A stretch of 64,000 bases of DNA. Origin: MSPOR6 sp964652195 (GTDB lineage Bacteria; Poribacteria; WGA-4E; WGA-3G). The notes beneath the pieces are model-generated. The model saw nothing but the letters and a program-made list of their open reading frames with translations, searched no databases and was not told where the DNA came from. This document shows positions 16,356 to 24,380 of this stretch, one piece after another. Within the stretch, counting starts at the first letter, position 1, and each line of letters starts with the position of its first letter. The stretch covers positions 1-64,000 of the forward strand of contig CAZZBB010000109.1 of the NCBI GenBank assembly GCA_964652195.1. The letters run 5' to 3'. The position numbers and the translations under genes are program-made.

Positions 16356-18872
16356 TTAGAATGTACGGGACCATTTAAAGTTGGCTTGATATCCACGCTC
16401 TCTCTCAAGGGGTCTTGCGAAATTCAATCTAAAAATACCCCATTGGAAACCGATCCCGAGGTTAACCATTGGATAGATATTTTTTATGTCTTCCAAATTC
16501 TCCCACGCTTGCCCGATGTCTACAAAAGGCACTATGAATAATCCGCCTTTTAAACTATGTAAATACTCCAGATTAAAAAGAAATCCGTGGTTGCCGACAA
16601 ATTCATAGAGTGAATATCCGCGTAATGTCCCAGTACCACCAAGCACAAATTGACGTTGGAAGGGTAATGCATACTCCGTAGCTGCAACTCCAATTTTGAG
16701 GCGTGTATCGATGCGGTTTTCACCAATTGGATGGTAGTTCCGAAGATGTATTATAAAACGTGTAAAATCATACGTAGAACCGAATTCAGAATTTGAATGT
16801 TCAATCAGAAAAGTGTTGTACCACTCGTTATGACTCGCTCTATTTTTCAAGTCGTATCGAATTCTTGTGTCTTTACGAGTATCAAAATCATATTTTAAGG
16901 ATAGACTATGCATTCTGCCACTATATATCAGAGAATTTTTTCTTGTATGTGTACCTAAGTAATACCCATCAGTTCCGAAGTAATACCCATCAGTTCCAAT
17001 TCTGAAGTAAGAATCGCTATTTGTGAATATGCTTTCATGTTCTTCCAAGAGTAGTGTTAGTCCAATGGTATGCTTCAATGTCGGATTCTGCCATTGAAGT
17101 GCCATCACTCCACCTTGTCTGACATAGTAATCCTGAAAGTCAGTACTAAAGAATGCTCTCACAAATTGCTCGCTACCACTTAACAAAAGGTCTCTATCCC
17201 TTGTAGATGTTAGTCTATGAATTTGAGCACTATAGGTTAGATTTGATTTGTCACCAAATGTGATTCCACCACCAAGCCGATAATTAGGAGGTACTGACTG
17301 AGTAGCAAAACTCATATTCCCATATACAAAAGGTCTTAACCCTAAGTTGGAAGGTATGTTTAGATCTTGGTTAACTTCAACCGGGATAGTTCCAGTATTT
17401 ACATTTCGTCGTATGGTTTCACCTGAGCGATCAAAGAAGTATGGATCAGAATTCCAGCGTGTTCCAAGTTCAATTCCACCCCCGAGTCGAATTCCATCCA
17501 CAGGATTTAATCCACTGGTATTCACAAAACGGAGAAAATCTCTGTTTGTGAGCGAAACATCCTTCTCTTTAGCCAACACAAGTGTTACACTGTGATTTTC
17601 ATTTTCTAAGGCATCTAACATACCTTGCATAAGTGAGAATTTGGATGGAGGTATAATCTGTTTCCAGTTACCATCGTCTTGGTAATTCTGTCCATCACCG
17701 ATATTTGACCACCAAGAGTGTGTTCTTGTTCTTTGGTGTTTTCGTTCAAAATTGATTCCCATATGGATTGGTTCAGAACTTTCAGGATAATCCAGTATTT
17801 TCCAAGGAATTTCCATTTCTACAACCCATCCGTCTTTGACAGTCTTAGTTGCCACGTTCCATTGATTAGCCCTTTCATCATCTTTTGCACGACGTGTACC
17901 AAACTGAATATACTTCTTGCCAACAGGGTTTACCATAAACAATGTTCGTTGTGTTGATTTGTGTGTATGGAAAGGGTCAATAGTAAAACAGACAGAATCT
18001 TCATCAGTAAAATTGCTTTTATCTTTCGATAGGTGTGAAGTGATTTTATTTGGTTGAGAATCATGTAGGAACCATGCAACATAGATTGCTTTATCGGTGT
18101 ATACCAGTTTTGCTTCAGATTGATCTTTGACGGTTTCACTGGTAATTGCATGAGTGAATTTATCTGCTATTGGTGCAGTTTTCCAACATATATCTCCCAG
18201 ATCACCATCAATAACTGGTGGTTTTTCAGCCTTGACTCCAAGTAGTTCTCTTTGTATTGTACCCCGATTTGGGTTAAGTTCTACACTTGTCTTAAGTGTT
18301 CCTTTCAGATCAATATCTGCCATACCAAAATTGCTTAGATTTCCAAGTAGTTCTGTAATTCTATCTGGTGCAATTTGACCAATGATATTGATAAAAGTCA
18401 CCTCATCAGGATTTTTAGTAGCAAAGATTACAAAGATACCATAAGCAACATCTTCATCATATAACAAACTGATTTCAACTATTTCGGCTTGATCTCTTTT
18501 GTTTTCACGGTCATTGATCTTTACAAGAGTTTCCCATTTATTTGCCTTAAGTTTATCTCTATAATATTTAATCATTCCCGATTCTGCGACACCGTACTCC
18601 CCATAGGTACGTAAATAGATGCCTTCAATCATTTTAATTAATTCTACCACCTCTGGTTTTGTATTTACGGATTTAGTAACCAGATTGATGAGTTTATCGG
18701 TTAGATTAACCTCAACTTGTGCTTCAAGTTCATCCATATAGTCAAAAGGGATGAGCCCTTTTTTAATATGTTTATCTTTGTTTTCTTGTGCAAATGAATG
18801 GTGAATTGGTAAAGTCCATAGTAGTAAACATAACACTGTATAAACCAGTGTAAGTATTTTTTGCAGTTTCAT
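16356..18872 (-). CDS. DUF4252-CBM9-Omp85 (surface antigen D15) fusion protein
   Basis: 838 residues. Signal peptide (LTLVYTVLCLLLWTLPIHHSFA), then a DUF4252-like region (about 45-195: EAQVEVNLTDKLINLVTKSV, GIYLRTYGEYG, YGIFVIFATKNPDEVTFINI) that resembles the whole protein encoded at 18940. Next is a CBM9-like domain (about 215-405: PPVIDGDLGDICWKTAP, LVYTDKAIYVAWFLHD, MEIPWKILDYPE). The C-terminal third is an Omp85-type 16-strand barrel with the diagnostic loop-6 motif GGTGTLRGY (about 745) and a terminal Phe. It should be an outer-membrane protein; unlike BamA/TamA it has no recognisable POTRA domains, whose place is taken by DUF4252 and CBM9. A 21-bp tandem duplication lies inside the barrel part. 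It is cargo of the sigma/anti-sigma operon starting at 20699. Confidence 0.82.
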   Translation of the reverse strand: MKLQKILTLVYTVLCLLLWTLPIHHSFAQENKDKHIKKGLIPFDYMDELEAQVEVNLTDKLINLVTKSVNTKPEVVELIKMIEGIYLRTYGEYGVAESGMIKYYRDKLKANKWETLVKINDRENKRDQAEIVEISLLYDEDVAYGIFVIFATKNPDEVTFINIIGQIAPDRITELLGNLSNFGMADIDLKGTLKTSVELNPNRGTIQRELLGVKAEKPPVIDGDLGDICWKTAPIADKFTHAITSETVKDQSEAKLVYTDKAIYVAWFLHDSQPNKITSHLSKDKSNFTDEDSVCFTIDPFHTHKSTQRTLFMVNPVGKKYIQFGTRRAKDDERANQWNVATKTVKDGWVVEMEIPWKILDYPESSEPIHMGINFERKHQRTRTHSWWSNIGDGQNYQDDGNWKQIIPPSKFSLMQGMLDALENENHSVTLVLAKEKDVSLTNRDFLRFVNTSGLNPVDGIRLGGGIELGTRWNSDPYFFDRSGETIRRNVNTGTIPVEVNQDLNIPSNLGLRPFVYGNMSFATQSVPPNYRLGGGITFGDKSNLTYSAQIHRLTSTRDRDLLLSGSEQFVRAFFSTDFQDYYVRQGGVMALQWQNPTLKHTIGLTLLLEEHESIFTNSDSYFRIGTDGYYFGTDGYYLGTHTRKNSLIYSGRMHSLSLKYDFDTRKDTRIRYDLKNRASHNEWYNTFLIEHSNSEFGSTYDFTRFIIHLRNYHPIGENRIDTRLKIGVAATEYALPFQRQFVLGGTGTLRGYSLYEFVGNHGFLFNLEYLHSLKGGLFIVPFVDIGQAWENLEDIKNIYPMVNLGIGFQWGIFRLNFARPLERERGYQANFKWSRTF
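16957..16998. repeat. 21-bp in-frame tandem duplication
   Basis: Two adjacent 21-base units, identical except for the last base (AAGTAATACCCATCAGTTCC plus G or A), encode the repeated peptide GTDGYYF/GTDGYYL in the barrel region of the CBM9-Omp85 protein. The phase is kept, adding seven residues to one surface loop. Confidence 0.85.
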
Positions 18873-18939
18873 GGTTTTTTCTCCTGTAAATGTAATATGT
18901 ATAAATAAATTCCTTGCTTACCTGTGGAAGAAATGTTTT

Positions 18940-19497
18940 TCAATTTTTGTCCTTATCACTATTAATTCCAAAATTACCATCGATTTTGATGTTCTTCATG
19001 AAATCAGGTTTGGTTTCCATAATTTTTCCAAAGAGGATACCAAGCTTTTGGAAATCAATTTCACCAAAAACATTCACAAAGGTAGTGTTCTGTTTGTCAG
19101 TGAAGGACACAAAAATACCGTTTAGTACACCGGGTGTTTCAGCAAAGAGCATACTGACGTGAAGTTCGTCCTTTACCTTGACGATCTGCTCCCAATTTTC
19201 GGTTTTCAGTGTTTCTTGGAAATTACTTTTCATATTGTCCAATTCTAATGACTGTTTATCATAACTATGAACGTAAATCCAATCAATCATTTCTGCGTAC
19301 TCCCCATATTCTGGAAGATTAAGTGTAAACTTGATAAAGAGATTGAAAAATGATTGGTCTAAGTTAACTTCAACCGTTGGAGCTGGATTATTAGGTAATT
19401 TCATATTTATTTTTCCACGGATGGCATCGGTCTGTGCTATAGTACTTCCAAAAAAGCAGACCGTGACAAATAAGATCGTAAGTGTAAGACGTTTCAT
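18940..19497 (-). CDS. DUF4252 domain protein, exported
   Basis: 185 residues. Signal peptide (LTLTILFVTVCFFGSTIAQ), then a single DUF4252-like domain: EVNLDQSFFNLFIKFTLNLP, IDWIYVHSYDKQ, QETLKTENWEQIVKVKDELH, GIFVSFTDKQNTTFVNVFGE. DUF4252 proteins are small exported proteins repeatedly found next to ECF sigma/anti-sigma pairs; their biochemical role is not known. The start overlaps the stop of the anti-sigma gene by four bases (ATGA), so translation is coupled. The following gene (16356) begins with the same domain, so the operon carries the domain twice, once free and once attached to an outer-membrane barrel. Confidence 0.8.
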   Translation of the reverse strand: MKRLTLTILFVTVCFFGSTIAQTDAIRGKINMKLPNNPAPTVEVNLDQSFFNLFIKFTLNLPEYGEYAEMIDWIYVHSYDKQSLELDNMKSNFQETLKTENWEQIVKVKDELHVSMLFAETPGVLNGIFVSFTDKQNTTFVNVFGEIDFQKLGILFGKIMETKPDFMKNIKIDGNFGINSDKDKN

Positions 19498-20165
19498 TGT
19501 GTATTATCTCCTGTTAATTGCTTATTTTGATCTATTGAATTATCTATTGACCTAATTGAATCTTGCTTATCTGGTTTATCTGAACCTGTTATAATGTGAA
19601 GGATATCAAAAGTGTTTTGAATTGATGATGAGATTTCTATTGTTGGTTTTAGTGCACGATTTGGGGCATCGTCAATGTTAAGAGATGTGAAACTTTCATT
19701 TACGCCCAAACTTGTTTTTTGTACTGCAGACTGCACTTTACTCATGGCATAATAGAATTCGTCTTTTGCTTGCTCTACGATAACATATCTACGATATTGA
19801 TGAATTCCGAATAACATCATTCCAATTATGAGAATCAATGTGCTGATTCGTAATAAGGGTGAACTTAAGTATGACGCAACATGTGAGAAATCTAAAATCC
19901 GATGTAACCAACCATAACTTTTTTGATTTGCCCTGACATAAGCTGTAACTTCTCTTAAAACCTCTGGTGGAGAAATCGGTTTTTCTAAATCATCCAATAC
20001 TCCATCAATCGTCTGTGCCATACGAAACTCATGTTGACAGGCATCACATGTGGTTAGATGTGATCTGATTTTGGATTCTGTTTGAGAATCTAATTCTCCT
20101 GCAACATATTCTTCCATGTATGTTTGTATGTCAGAGCATGTATTTATGTTTGGTCGTTGTACCAT
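19494..20165 (-). CDS. Membrane-anchored zf-HC2 anti-sigma factor
   Basis: 223 residues. The zinc-binding anti-sigma (ZAS) motif is complete: Cys10, then His36-xxx-Cys40-xx-Cys43 (HLTTCDAC). One transmembrane helix follows at about 105-123 (LRISTLILIIGMMLFGIHQY) and then a roughly 100-residue region expected outside the membrane, which could sense an envelope signal. The gene begins 3 bp after the sigma stop and overlaps the next gene by 4 bp. It should hold the co-encoded sigma at the membrane until the signal arrives. Confidence 0.85.
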   Translation of the reverse strand: MVQRPNINTCSDIQTYMEEYVAGELDSQTESKIRSHLTTCDACQHEFRMAQTIDGVLDDLEKPISPPEVLREVTAYVRANQKSYGWLHRILDFSHVASYLSSPLLRISTLILIIGMMLFGIHQYRRYVIVEQAKDEFYYAMSKVQSAVQKTSLGVNESFTSLNIDDAPNRALKPTIEISSSIQNTFDILHIITGSDKPDKQDSIRSIDNSIDQNKQLTGDNTQ

Positions 20166-20168
20166 TGA

Positions 20169-20699
20169 TTATATCTCCATTAGTCGGTTCAATATCTCAC
20201 GTAATTTCTTACGTGCCCGAAAGACAGTGGATTTAATAGTATTTTCGGATTGTTTTACAACCTTTGCAATTTCTTTGTAACTCATTTCCTCTAATTCCCG
20301 CATAATTACTATTGATTGGATATCTGGAGGTAATTCTGCGATAGCCTGATGTACCAACTGTTTTGTTTCCAGATTAATAGTGTTCTCCTCTGGAGATGGA
20401 TTTGACTGATGTGAATGTTCCTGTAGTAATATCTCCAACGAATCACTATCATCTTCATCTGATAAATGCACCTGAAACTTTCGTCTTTTTAATTTATTAA
20501 AACAAAGATTTCGAGCACATTTTAGCAACCAATAACGAACCGTATCTTGTCTCAATTTTGAGCGGTGTTGCCATGCCTTCATAAAAGTTTCTTGTGTCAT
20601 ATCCTTAGCGTCTTCAATATTTTTTAGAAGATATAGCGTATGCCGATATACTTGATCTTGATGTTTACGGACTAATTCAAGGAATTCCTCTTCGTTCAT
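20169..20699 (-). CDS. ECF sigma factor (cassette 1, envelope cargo)
   Basis: 176 residues from the ATG at 20699 (GTGGAG RBS); the longer frame from 20783 has no RBS and adds an unrelated leader. Region 2: DQVYRHTLYLLKNIEDAKDM, TQETFMKAWQH. Region 4: LPPDIQSIVIMRELEEMSYK, EIAKVVKQSENTIKST, VFRARKKLREIL. It is strongly similar along its whole length to the sigma at 23739, so the two cassettes arose by duplication. It probably drives its own operon (anti-sigma, DUF4252, DUF4252-CBM9-Omp85, lipoprotein). Confidence 0.92.
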   Translation of the reverse strand: MNEEEFLELVRKHQDQVYRHTLYLLKNIEDAKDMTQETFMKAWQHRSKLRQDTVRYWLLKCARNLCFNKLKRRKFQVHLSDEDDSDSLEILLQEHSHQSNPSPEENTINLETKQLVHQAIAELPPDIQSIVIMRELEEMSYKEIAKVVKQSENTIKSTVFRARKKLREILNRLMEI

Positions 20700-21186
20700 T
20701 TCGCAACTCCACGCGCCATGGATAATAGTAATACAAATGAGTTTAAGAATGGTTGCATCTTTTTTATGATTATTTTTTATCATGGATTCGGTATAAGCAA
20801 TATTATGTATCGATACGGTGAATTAACCTATATCCGTCAATCAACGGTATGAATGTGATATGAGTATTCAACAGGTATTCGTAGGGGATACACCGTGGGA
20901 ATCACCATCAATTTGCTTATGGCATTTATCGGGGAACCACTCTTACCGAGACGAGGAAATAGTTTTCGTGTGATCAATTCTATGAAAGAAATATACTCGT
21001 AAAATTAGCGTGGACTCTCCATTAGTGGAAGTCTATCCTAAATTTTGCATAGAATGTAGTAAGTTTTAACGAATGAATCAACGCTAATCAGAGTAAGAAG
21101 GATTCGGTGAATACTTGAATATAATTCACTAAGGTTGGGATTGGGATTTAATTTGAAGGACAGTAATCAAATTTATGTAGATTTTA
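20700..21186. other. Intergenic region upstream of sigma cassette 1
   Basis: No gene seen. It must contain the promoter of the sigma operon. A hairpin with a one-base bulge, GACT-C-TCCA / TGGA-AGTC (21013-21033), may end transcription from the PhyH gene at 21187. I could not identify a clear -35/-10 or ECF-type promoter by eye. Confidence 0.4.
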
Positions 21187-21996
21187 TCATCTATTTCTTG
21201 ACAAATATTGAGTTGGCACACGTGTACTTGCATAATCTTGTTTTTTGTCTCGATTCAAGATAGGTTCTGGAATTTTTTCCTCCCAGTAATCAGGAACGGT
21301 AAATGGACGTGCAACCCACAGAAGAAGCATTGTCCGTCTTGTTTGAGTAATGTTTTTTCTTACCGAATGTAAAAGACGTGCATCCCTAAGAACTAATGAT
21401 CCTGATTTTACACATACATCTACTTGCTCAGGATGATCGTTAAACATAACAGAATATTCTTCCTTGTATTCAGCTCCATCTTGAATTAGAACATCGTTTT
21501 CATTTATCTCCATTAGTTGATCGTGGAGATCAATCCTATGATAATGTGTACCAGGTATCACTCTTAAACATCCATTTTCTACGGTAGTATCTGTGAGATA
21601 ATATTTCATAAACAGGTGTTGAGGCCAAGGCGCACAACTGATTGGATCGTTCCAATGGTACCAGTCTTGATGCCAGAAAAGAGGTGGAGCACTTGGATCT
21701 TTAGTAAGAATGATGATTCCTTTTGGAATTTCAAAATCATCAAACCCCATTTTTTCTAATATATTTTTAGTAGTCTTCCAGTTTACCAATTTCTGGATAG
21801 TTTTATTTTTTTCTCCAAGTATATGAAGATGATGTCCATGATATTTTGTGTGGTTGGATTGCACATGATTATTTAAGAGTTGTTCAGATGTTACTTGAAG
21901 TTCATGTATAAATTCTGTTGAAAGCACACTGTCAATTACACAGAAACCATCTCTAAGGACTTCTTCACGTCTTTTTATTGCTATATCTAAACTCAT
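21187..21996 (-). CDS. Phytanoyl-CoA dioxygenase (PhyH) family oxygenase
   Basis: 269 residues. The Fe(II)/2-oxoglutarate triad is readable: H-x-D in LFWHQDWYHWND, the distal His in DARLLHSVRKNIT, and the 2-oxoglutarate Arg in QTRRTMLLLW. The LRVIPGTHYHR strand is typical. The N-terminal LRDGFCVIDSVLS is the usual family opening. The substrate is unknown. It is only distantly related to the paralogues at 5791 and 48185. It lies 110 bp downstream of the beta-clamp gene on the same strand; whether it belongs to that operon cannot be decided, as no terminator is obvious between them. Confidence 0.86.
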   Translation of the reverse strand: MSLDIAIKRREEVLRDGFCVIDSVLSTEFIHELQVTSEQLLNNHVQSNHTKYHGHHLHILGEKNKTIQKLVNWKTTKNILEKMGFDDFEIPKGIIILTKDPSAPPLFWHQDWYHWNDPISCAPWPQHLFMKYYLTDTTVENGCLRVIPGTHYHRIDLHDQLMEINENDVLIQDGAEYKEEYSVMFNDHPEQVDVCVKSGSLVLRDARLLHSVRKNITQTRRTMLLLWVARPFTVPDYWEEKIPEPILNRDKKQDYASTRVPTQYLSRNR

Positions 21997-22106
21997 TATT
22001 CTCCCTTTGTATTATATCAATTGAATATAAAAACATAGATAAATAGTTAAAATATACTACAATTCCAATGGCATGACTATGGTGTGACTTGGATATCCCA
22101 GTAACT

Positions 22107-23276
22107 TTAATCCATTAATTTCATTGGACTCATAACAAAAATGTGGTTTTGTTCAGGGGTAGATTTGAAAAAAACCGGTAATATATTAGTACTATATTCC
22201 ATTATCACTTCATCACTCTTCATGTGTAATAATCCATCAATTAAGTGTTTAGCATTTAGATATACATCTATCATAGTTTCATCAATATGTTCAATATCTA
22301 TCTCTTCTATTGCTTCCCCTAAATTATCTGTTTCAGAGGATAGGATTAGTTTATCTGGCTGAATTGATAATTTCATCCTATTAAGTTCAGGACTTGATAA
22401 AACGGATACTCGTTCTAATCCTTTTATCAATCTTGTTCGATTAATTTTAATTCCTCCAATGATATCTTGTGTTAGGATAGCTTGATATTCTGGATAACCT
22501 CCTCCACCTAAGACTTTAGATGTTATTTTAGTGCTACCATCATTAACCTGCATATAAGAAAGACTATTATTTTTTTCATTCTTTCCTTTATTGGCTTCAA
22601 AGCAAATGGATATTTCAGAAGTATCAGAAATATGTCTTATGATATTTTGAGCTGATTTTAGAGGTAGAATAAATTGAAAACTTTCGGACTCATTTGAATG
22701 TTTTTTTAAATTGAATTTTGCCAATGATAGAGCAACTGCTCCATTTGTTGCAACAATTTCAGTTGTATCTTTATGAATATTAAAGAATAATCCATTCATA
22801 GGATTACTAAAAATACTCTTACTAACCGCGCTTTCACCTACAACAAATGCAGTCTTGTGAATCAGTGAATGTAAGCTCTGATCTTCTATTGAAAGAATTG
22901 AACCGTGTAGTGTAGGCAAGACTGAGAAATAAGTAACTGGAACCGTCCTAAGTTTATACCTACCTTCTGTACATGAGATTTCTAATACATCGCTCTCATT
23001 ACTTGATGAAATATCAATTTGAGTTTTTAAGGGTAGATTATCTATTATGTCAGTCATGTGTTTACCCGATACCGCTAATTTACCATCTTCTATAACTGCA
23101 CAACCAGTTGTAGTCTGAATGGTTATTTCTAAATCTGTAGCAGTCAATTCAATTCGATCACCACTTGTCTGTATAAGTATGTTCGATTGTATTGATGATG
23201 GGTCGTTGCCATTAATAACATCCTCCAATTTTAATAATGCAGTTATCAAGTTATCTCTATTGATAGTTAGATTCAT
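22107..23276 (-). CDS. dnaN: DNA polymerase III beta sliding clamp (in sigma operon)
   Basis: 389 residues, normal clamp length for three head-to-tail clamp domains. Visible landmarks: domain 1 MNLTINRDNLITALLKLED, LTATDLEITIQT, LAVSGKHMTDIIDNLP, YKLRTVPVTYFSVLP; domain 2 KTAFVVGESAVSK, NGLFFNIHKDTTEIVATNGA; domain 3 GGGYPEYQAILTQD, GLERVSVLSSPELNRMKLSI, LNAKHLIDGLLHM and the C-terminal VMSPMKLMD, matching the usual VMPMRL end that lines the peptide-binding pocket, with one inserted Ser and two extra residues. It should form a ring dimer on DNA. Neither dnaA nor recF is near; instead it follows, by 44 bp and with an AGAGGAG RBS, a zf-HC2 gene bearing clamp-binding motifs and an ECF sigma gene. 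It may be a second, specialised clamp or the only one in the genome. Confidence 0.92.
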   Translation of the reverse strand: MNLTINRDNLITALLKLEDVINGNDPSSIQSNILIQTSGDRIELTATDLEITIQTTTGCAVIEDGKLAVSGKHMTDIIDNLPLKTQIDISSSNESDVLEISCTEGRYKLRTVPVTYFSVLPTLHGSILSIEDQSLHSLIHKTAFVVGESAVSKSIFSNPMNGLFFNIHKDTTEIVATNGAVALSLAKFNLKKHSNESESFQFILPLKSAQNIIRHISDTSEISICFEANKGKNEKNNSLSYMQVNDGSTKITSKVLGGGGYPEYQAILTQDIIGGIKINRTRLIKGLERVSVLSSPELNRMKLSIQPDKLILSSETDNLGEAIEEIDIEHIDETMIDVYLNAKHLIDGLLHMKSDEVIMEYSTNILPVFFKSTPEQNHIFVMSPMKLMD

Positions 23277-23320
23277 AATGATTCTCCTCTGCTTTAAATT
23301 CTTAATTTATATTTAGCTTA

Positions 23321-23737
23321 CTAATTATTCGGAGTAATCAATTCTTCATGACGTTCGGATATGTCTGGTAAGGTTAATTGAATCCAATTTGATTCAGGTG
23401 ACATTGTATCAATTGCTTCATTATATTCCATTGGTGATTGGGGTTGTGATTGGTGTATTGTTGTTATGTTAAACAGTGTTAATTGTTCCCATCTGTTATC
23501 ATCAGTATTGTCTTCAATATAATCTGTTACTTGGTTGTATAACTTAGCGGAGGGTTCTGGTGAAGGCAGATCACTTAGTGCTTCATCAATTACCTGTGCC
23601 AATTTATATGCGTATTGACACTTTTGACAATTCTGTAAATGGTTTGAAATCAATAAATATGTATCTGTGTCTAATTCATTGTCAAGGTATTTATCCAATG
23701 AATTTTCGCATTGTAAACATGACATATCTTGGTTCAT
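23321..23737 (-). CDS. Soluble zf-HC2 anti-sigma-like protein with two clamp-binding motifs
   Basis: 138 residues. The ZAS-type zinc site is complete (Cys7, Cys10, His33, Cys37, Cys40). Unlike its paralogue at 19494 there is no transmembrane segment. The C-terminal half looks disordered and polar and contains two copies of a short motif: W83-E-QLTLF-N-I91 (QLTLF at 85-89) and W118-I-QLTLP-D-I126 (QLTLP at 120-124). QLTLF fits the bacterial beta-clamp-binding pentapeptide QL(S/D)LF seen in Pol III alpha, Pol IV and MutS. QLTLP fits the Hda-type QLSLP motif. The gene starts 1 bp after the sigma stop and is followed by a beta-clamp gene. It may be an anti-sigma factor controlled by the clamp, or a bridge between clamp and sigma, as T4 gp33 is in phage late transcription. 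Confidence 0.85.
   Translation of the reverse strand: MNQDMSCLQCENSLDKYLDNELDTDTYLLISNHLQNCQKCQYAYKLAQVIDEALSDLPSPEPSAKLYNQVTDYIEDNTDDNRWEQLTLFNITTIHQSQPQSPMEYNEAIDTMSPESNWIQLTLPDISERHEELITPNN
23366..23485 (-). other. Paired sliding-clamp-binding motifs
   Basis: QLTLF is encoded by CAA-TTA-ACA-CTG-TTT (23485-23471) and QLTLP by CAA-TTA-ACC-TTA-CCA (23380-23366). Each is preceded by Trp at -2 and followed by Ile at +2 after the pentapeptide. The 30 residues between them are polar and likely flexible, so one molecule could in principle reach both pockets of a clamp dimer. Confidence 0.75.
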
Positions 23738-23738
23738 A

Positions 23739-24266
23739 TTACTTCTCCAACATAATACTCAGTATTTCTCGTAATTTCTTTTTGGCTCGATATAGAGTGG
23801 ACTTCACAGTTCCTTCTGGTATTCCAATTACTTCTGAAATGTCGCCATAACTCATTCCATCTAATTCTCGCATCACAACTATGAGTCGCAGTCTTGGGGG
23901 TAATTTGCCAATTGCTTGATGAACTAACCTTTTGGTCTCTTCATTACAAACAATCTTTTCAGGAGACTGTACGTGTTGTACGGATTCAGAGTGATGCAAA
24001 TTATCAACAATATCAGTAAATTCATCTGAAGGGTATACTTGATACTTTCGTCTCTTCAATTCATTGAAACAGAGATTCTGAACACATTTTAGTAACCAAG
24101 AATGAACAGTGGATAGTCGTAGTTCATTTTTCAATTGCCATGCCTTAATGAATGTCTCTTGGGTCATGTCTTCGGCACTTTCAGTATTTTTCAAGAGATA
24201 GAAAGCATGTCGATATACTTGTTTATAATGTTTATTAAATAGTGAGATAAATTCATCCTCTGTCAT
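23739..24266 (-). CDS. ECF sigma factor (cassette 2, beta-clamp cargo)
   Basis: 175 residues, RBS CGGAG at 7 bases. Region 2: KQVYRHAFYLLKNTESAEDM, TQETFIKAWQL, WLLKCVQNLCFNELKRRKYQ. Region 4: LPPRLRLIVVMRELDGMSYG, DISEVIGIPEGTVKSTLY, RAKKKLREIL. It is a close paralogue of the sigma at 20169 but the zinc protein and the cargo that follow are different. It probably activates its own promoter in the 114 bp upstream, although I see no certain promoter there. N-terminal FISLF (6-10) superficially resembles a clamp motif but lacks the key Gln and falls in a normal region-2 helix. Confidence 0.92.
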   Translation of the reverse strand: MTEDEFISLFNKHYKQVYRHAFYLLKNTESAEDMTQETFIKAWQLKNELRLSTVHSWLLKCVQNLCFNELKRRKYQVYPSDEFTDIVDNLHHSESVQHVQSPEKIVCNEETKRLVHQAIGKLPPRLRLIVVMRELDGMSYGDISEVIGIPEGTVKSTLYRAKKKLREILSIMLEK

Positions 24267-24380
24267 TTTATAACTCCGACTTAGCCTCTATACATGTTAC
24301 TACGATAGTTAGGACAGTTTTAATTTGTTAAAGACAAAAAGCAGAAAAGAGGGCATCCTTTCAGTAATTTTATATTGTTG

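Noticed and set aside
24236..24251. Clamp-binding motif in the sigma N-terminus (FISLF)
   Set aside because: The key Gln is missing and the stretch falls in the first helix of sigma region 2, where the paralogue has an ordinary FLELV.
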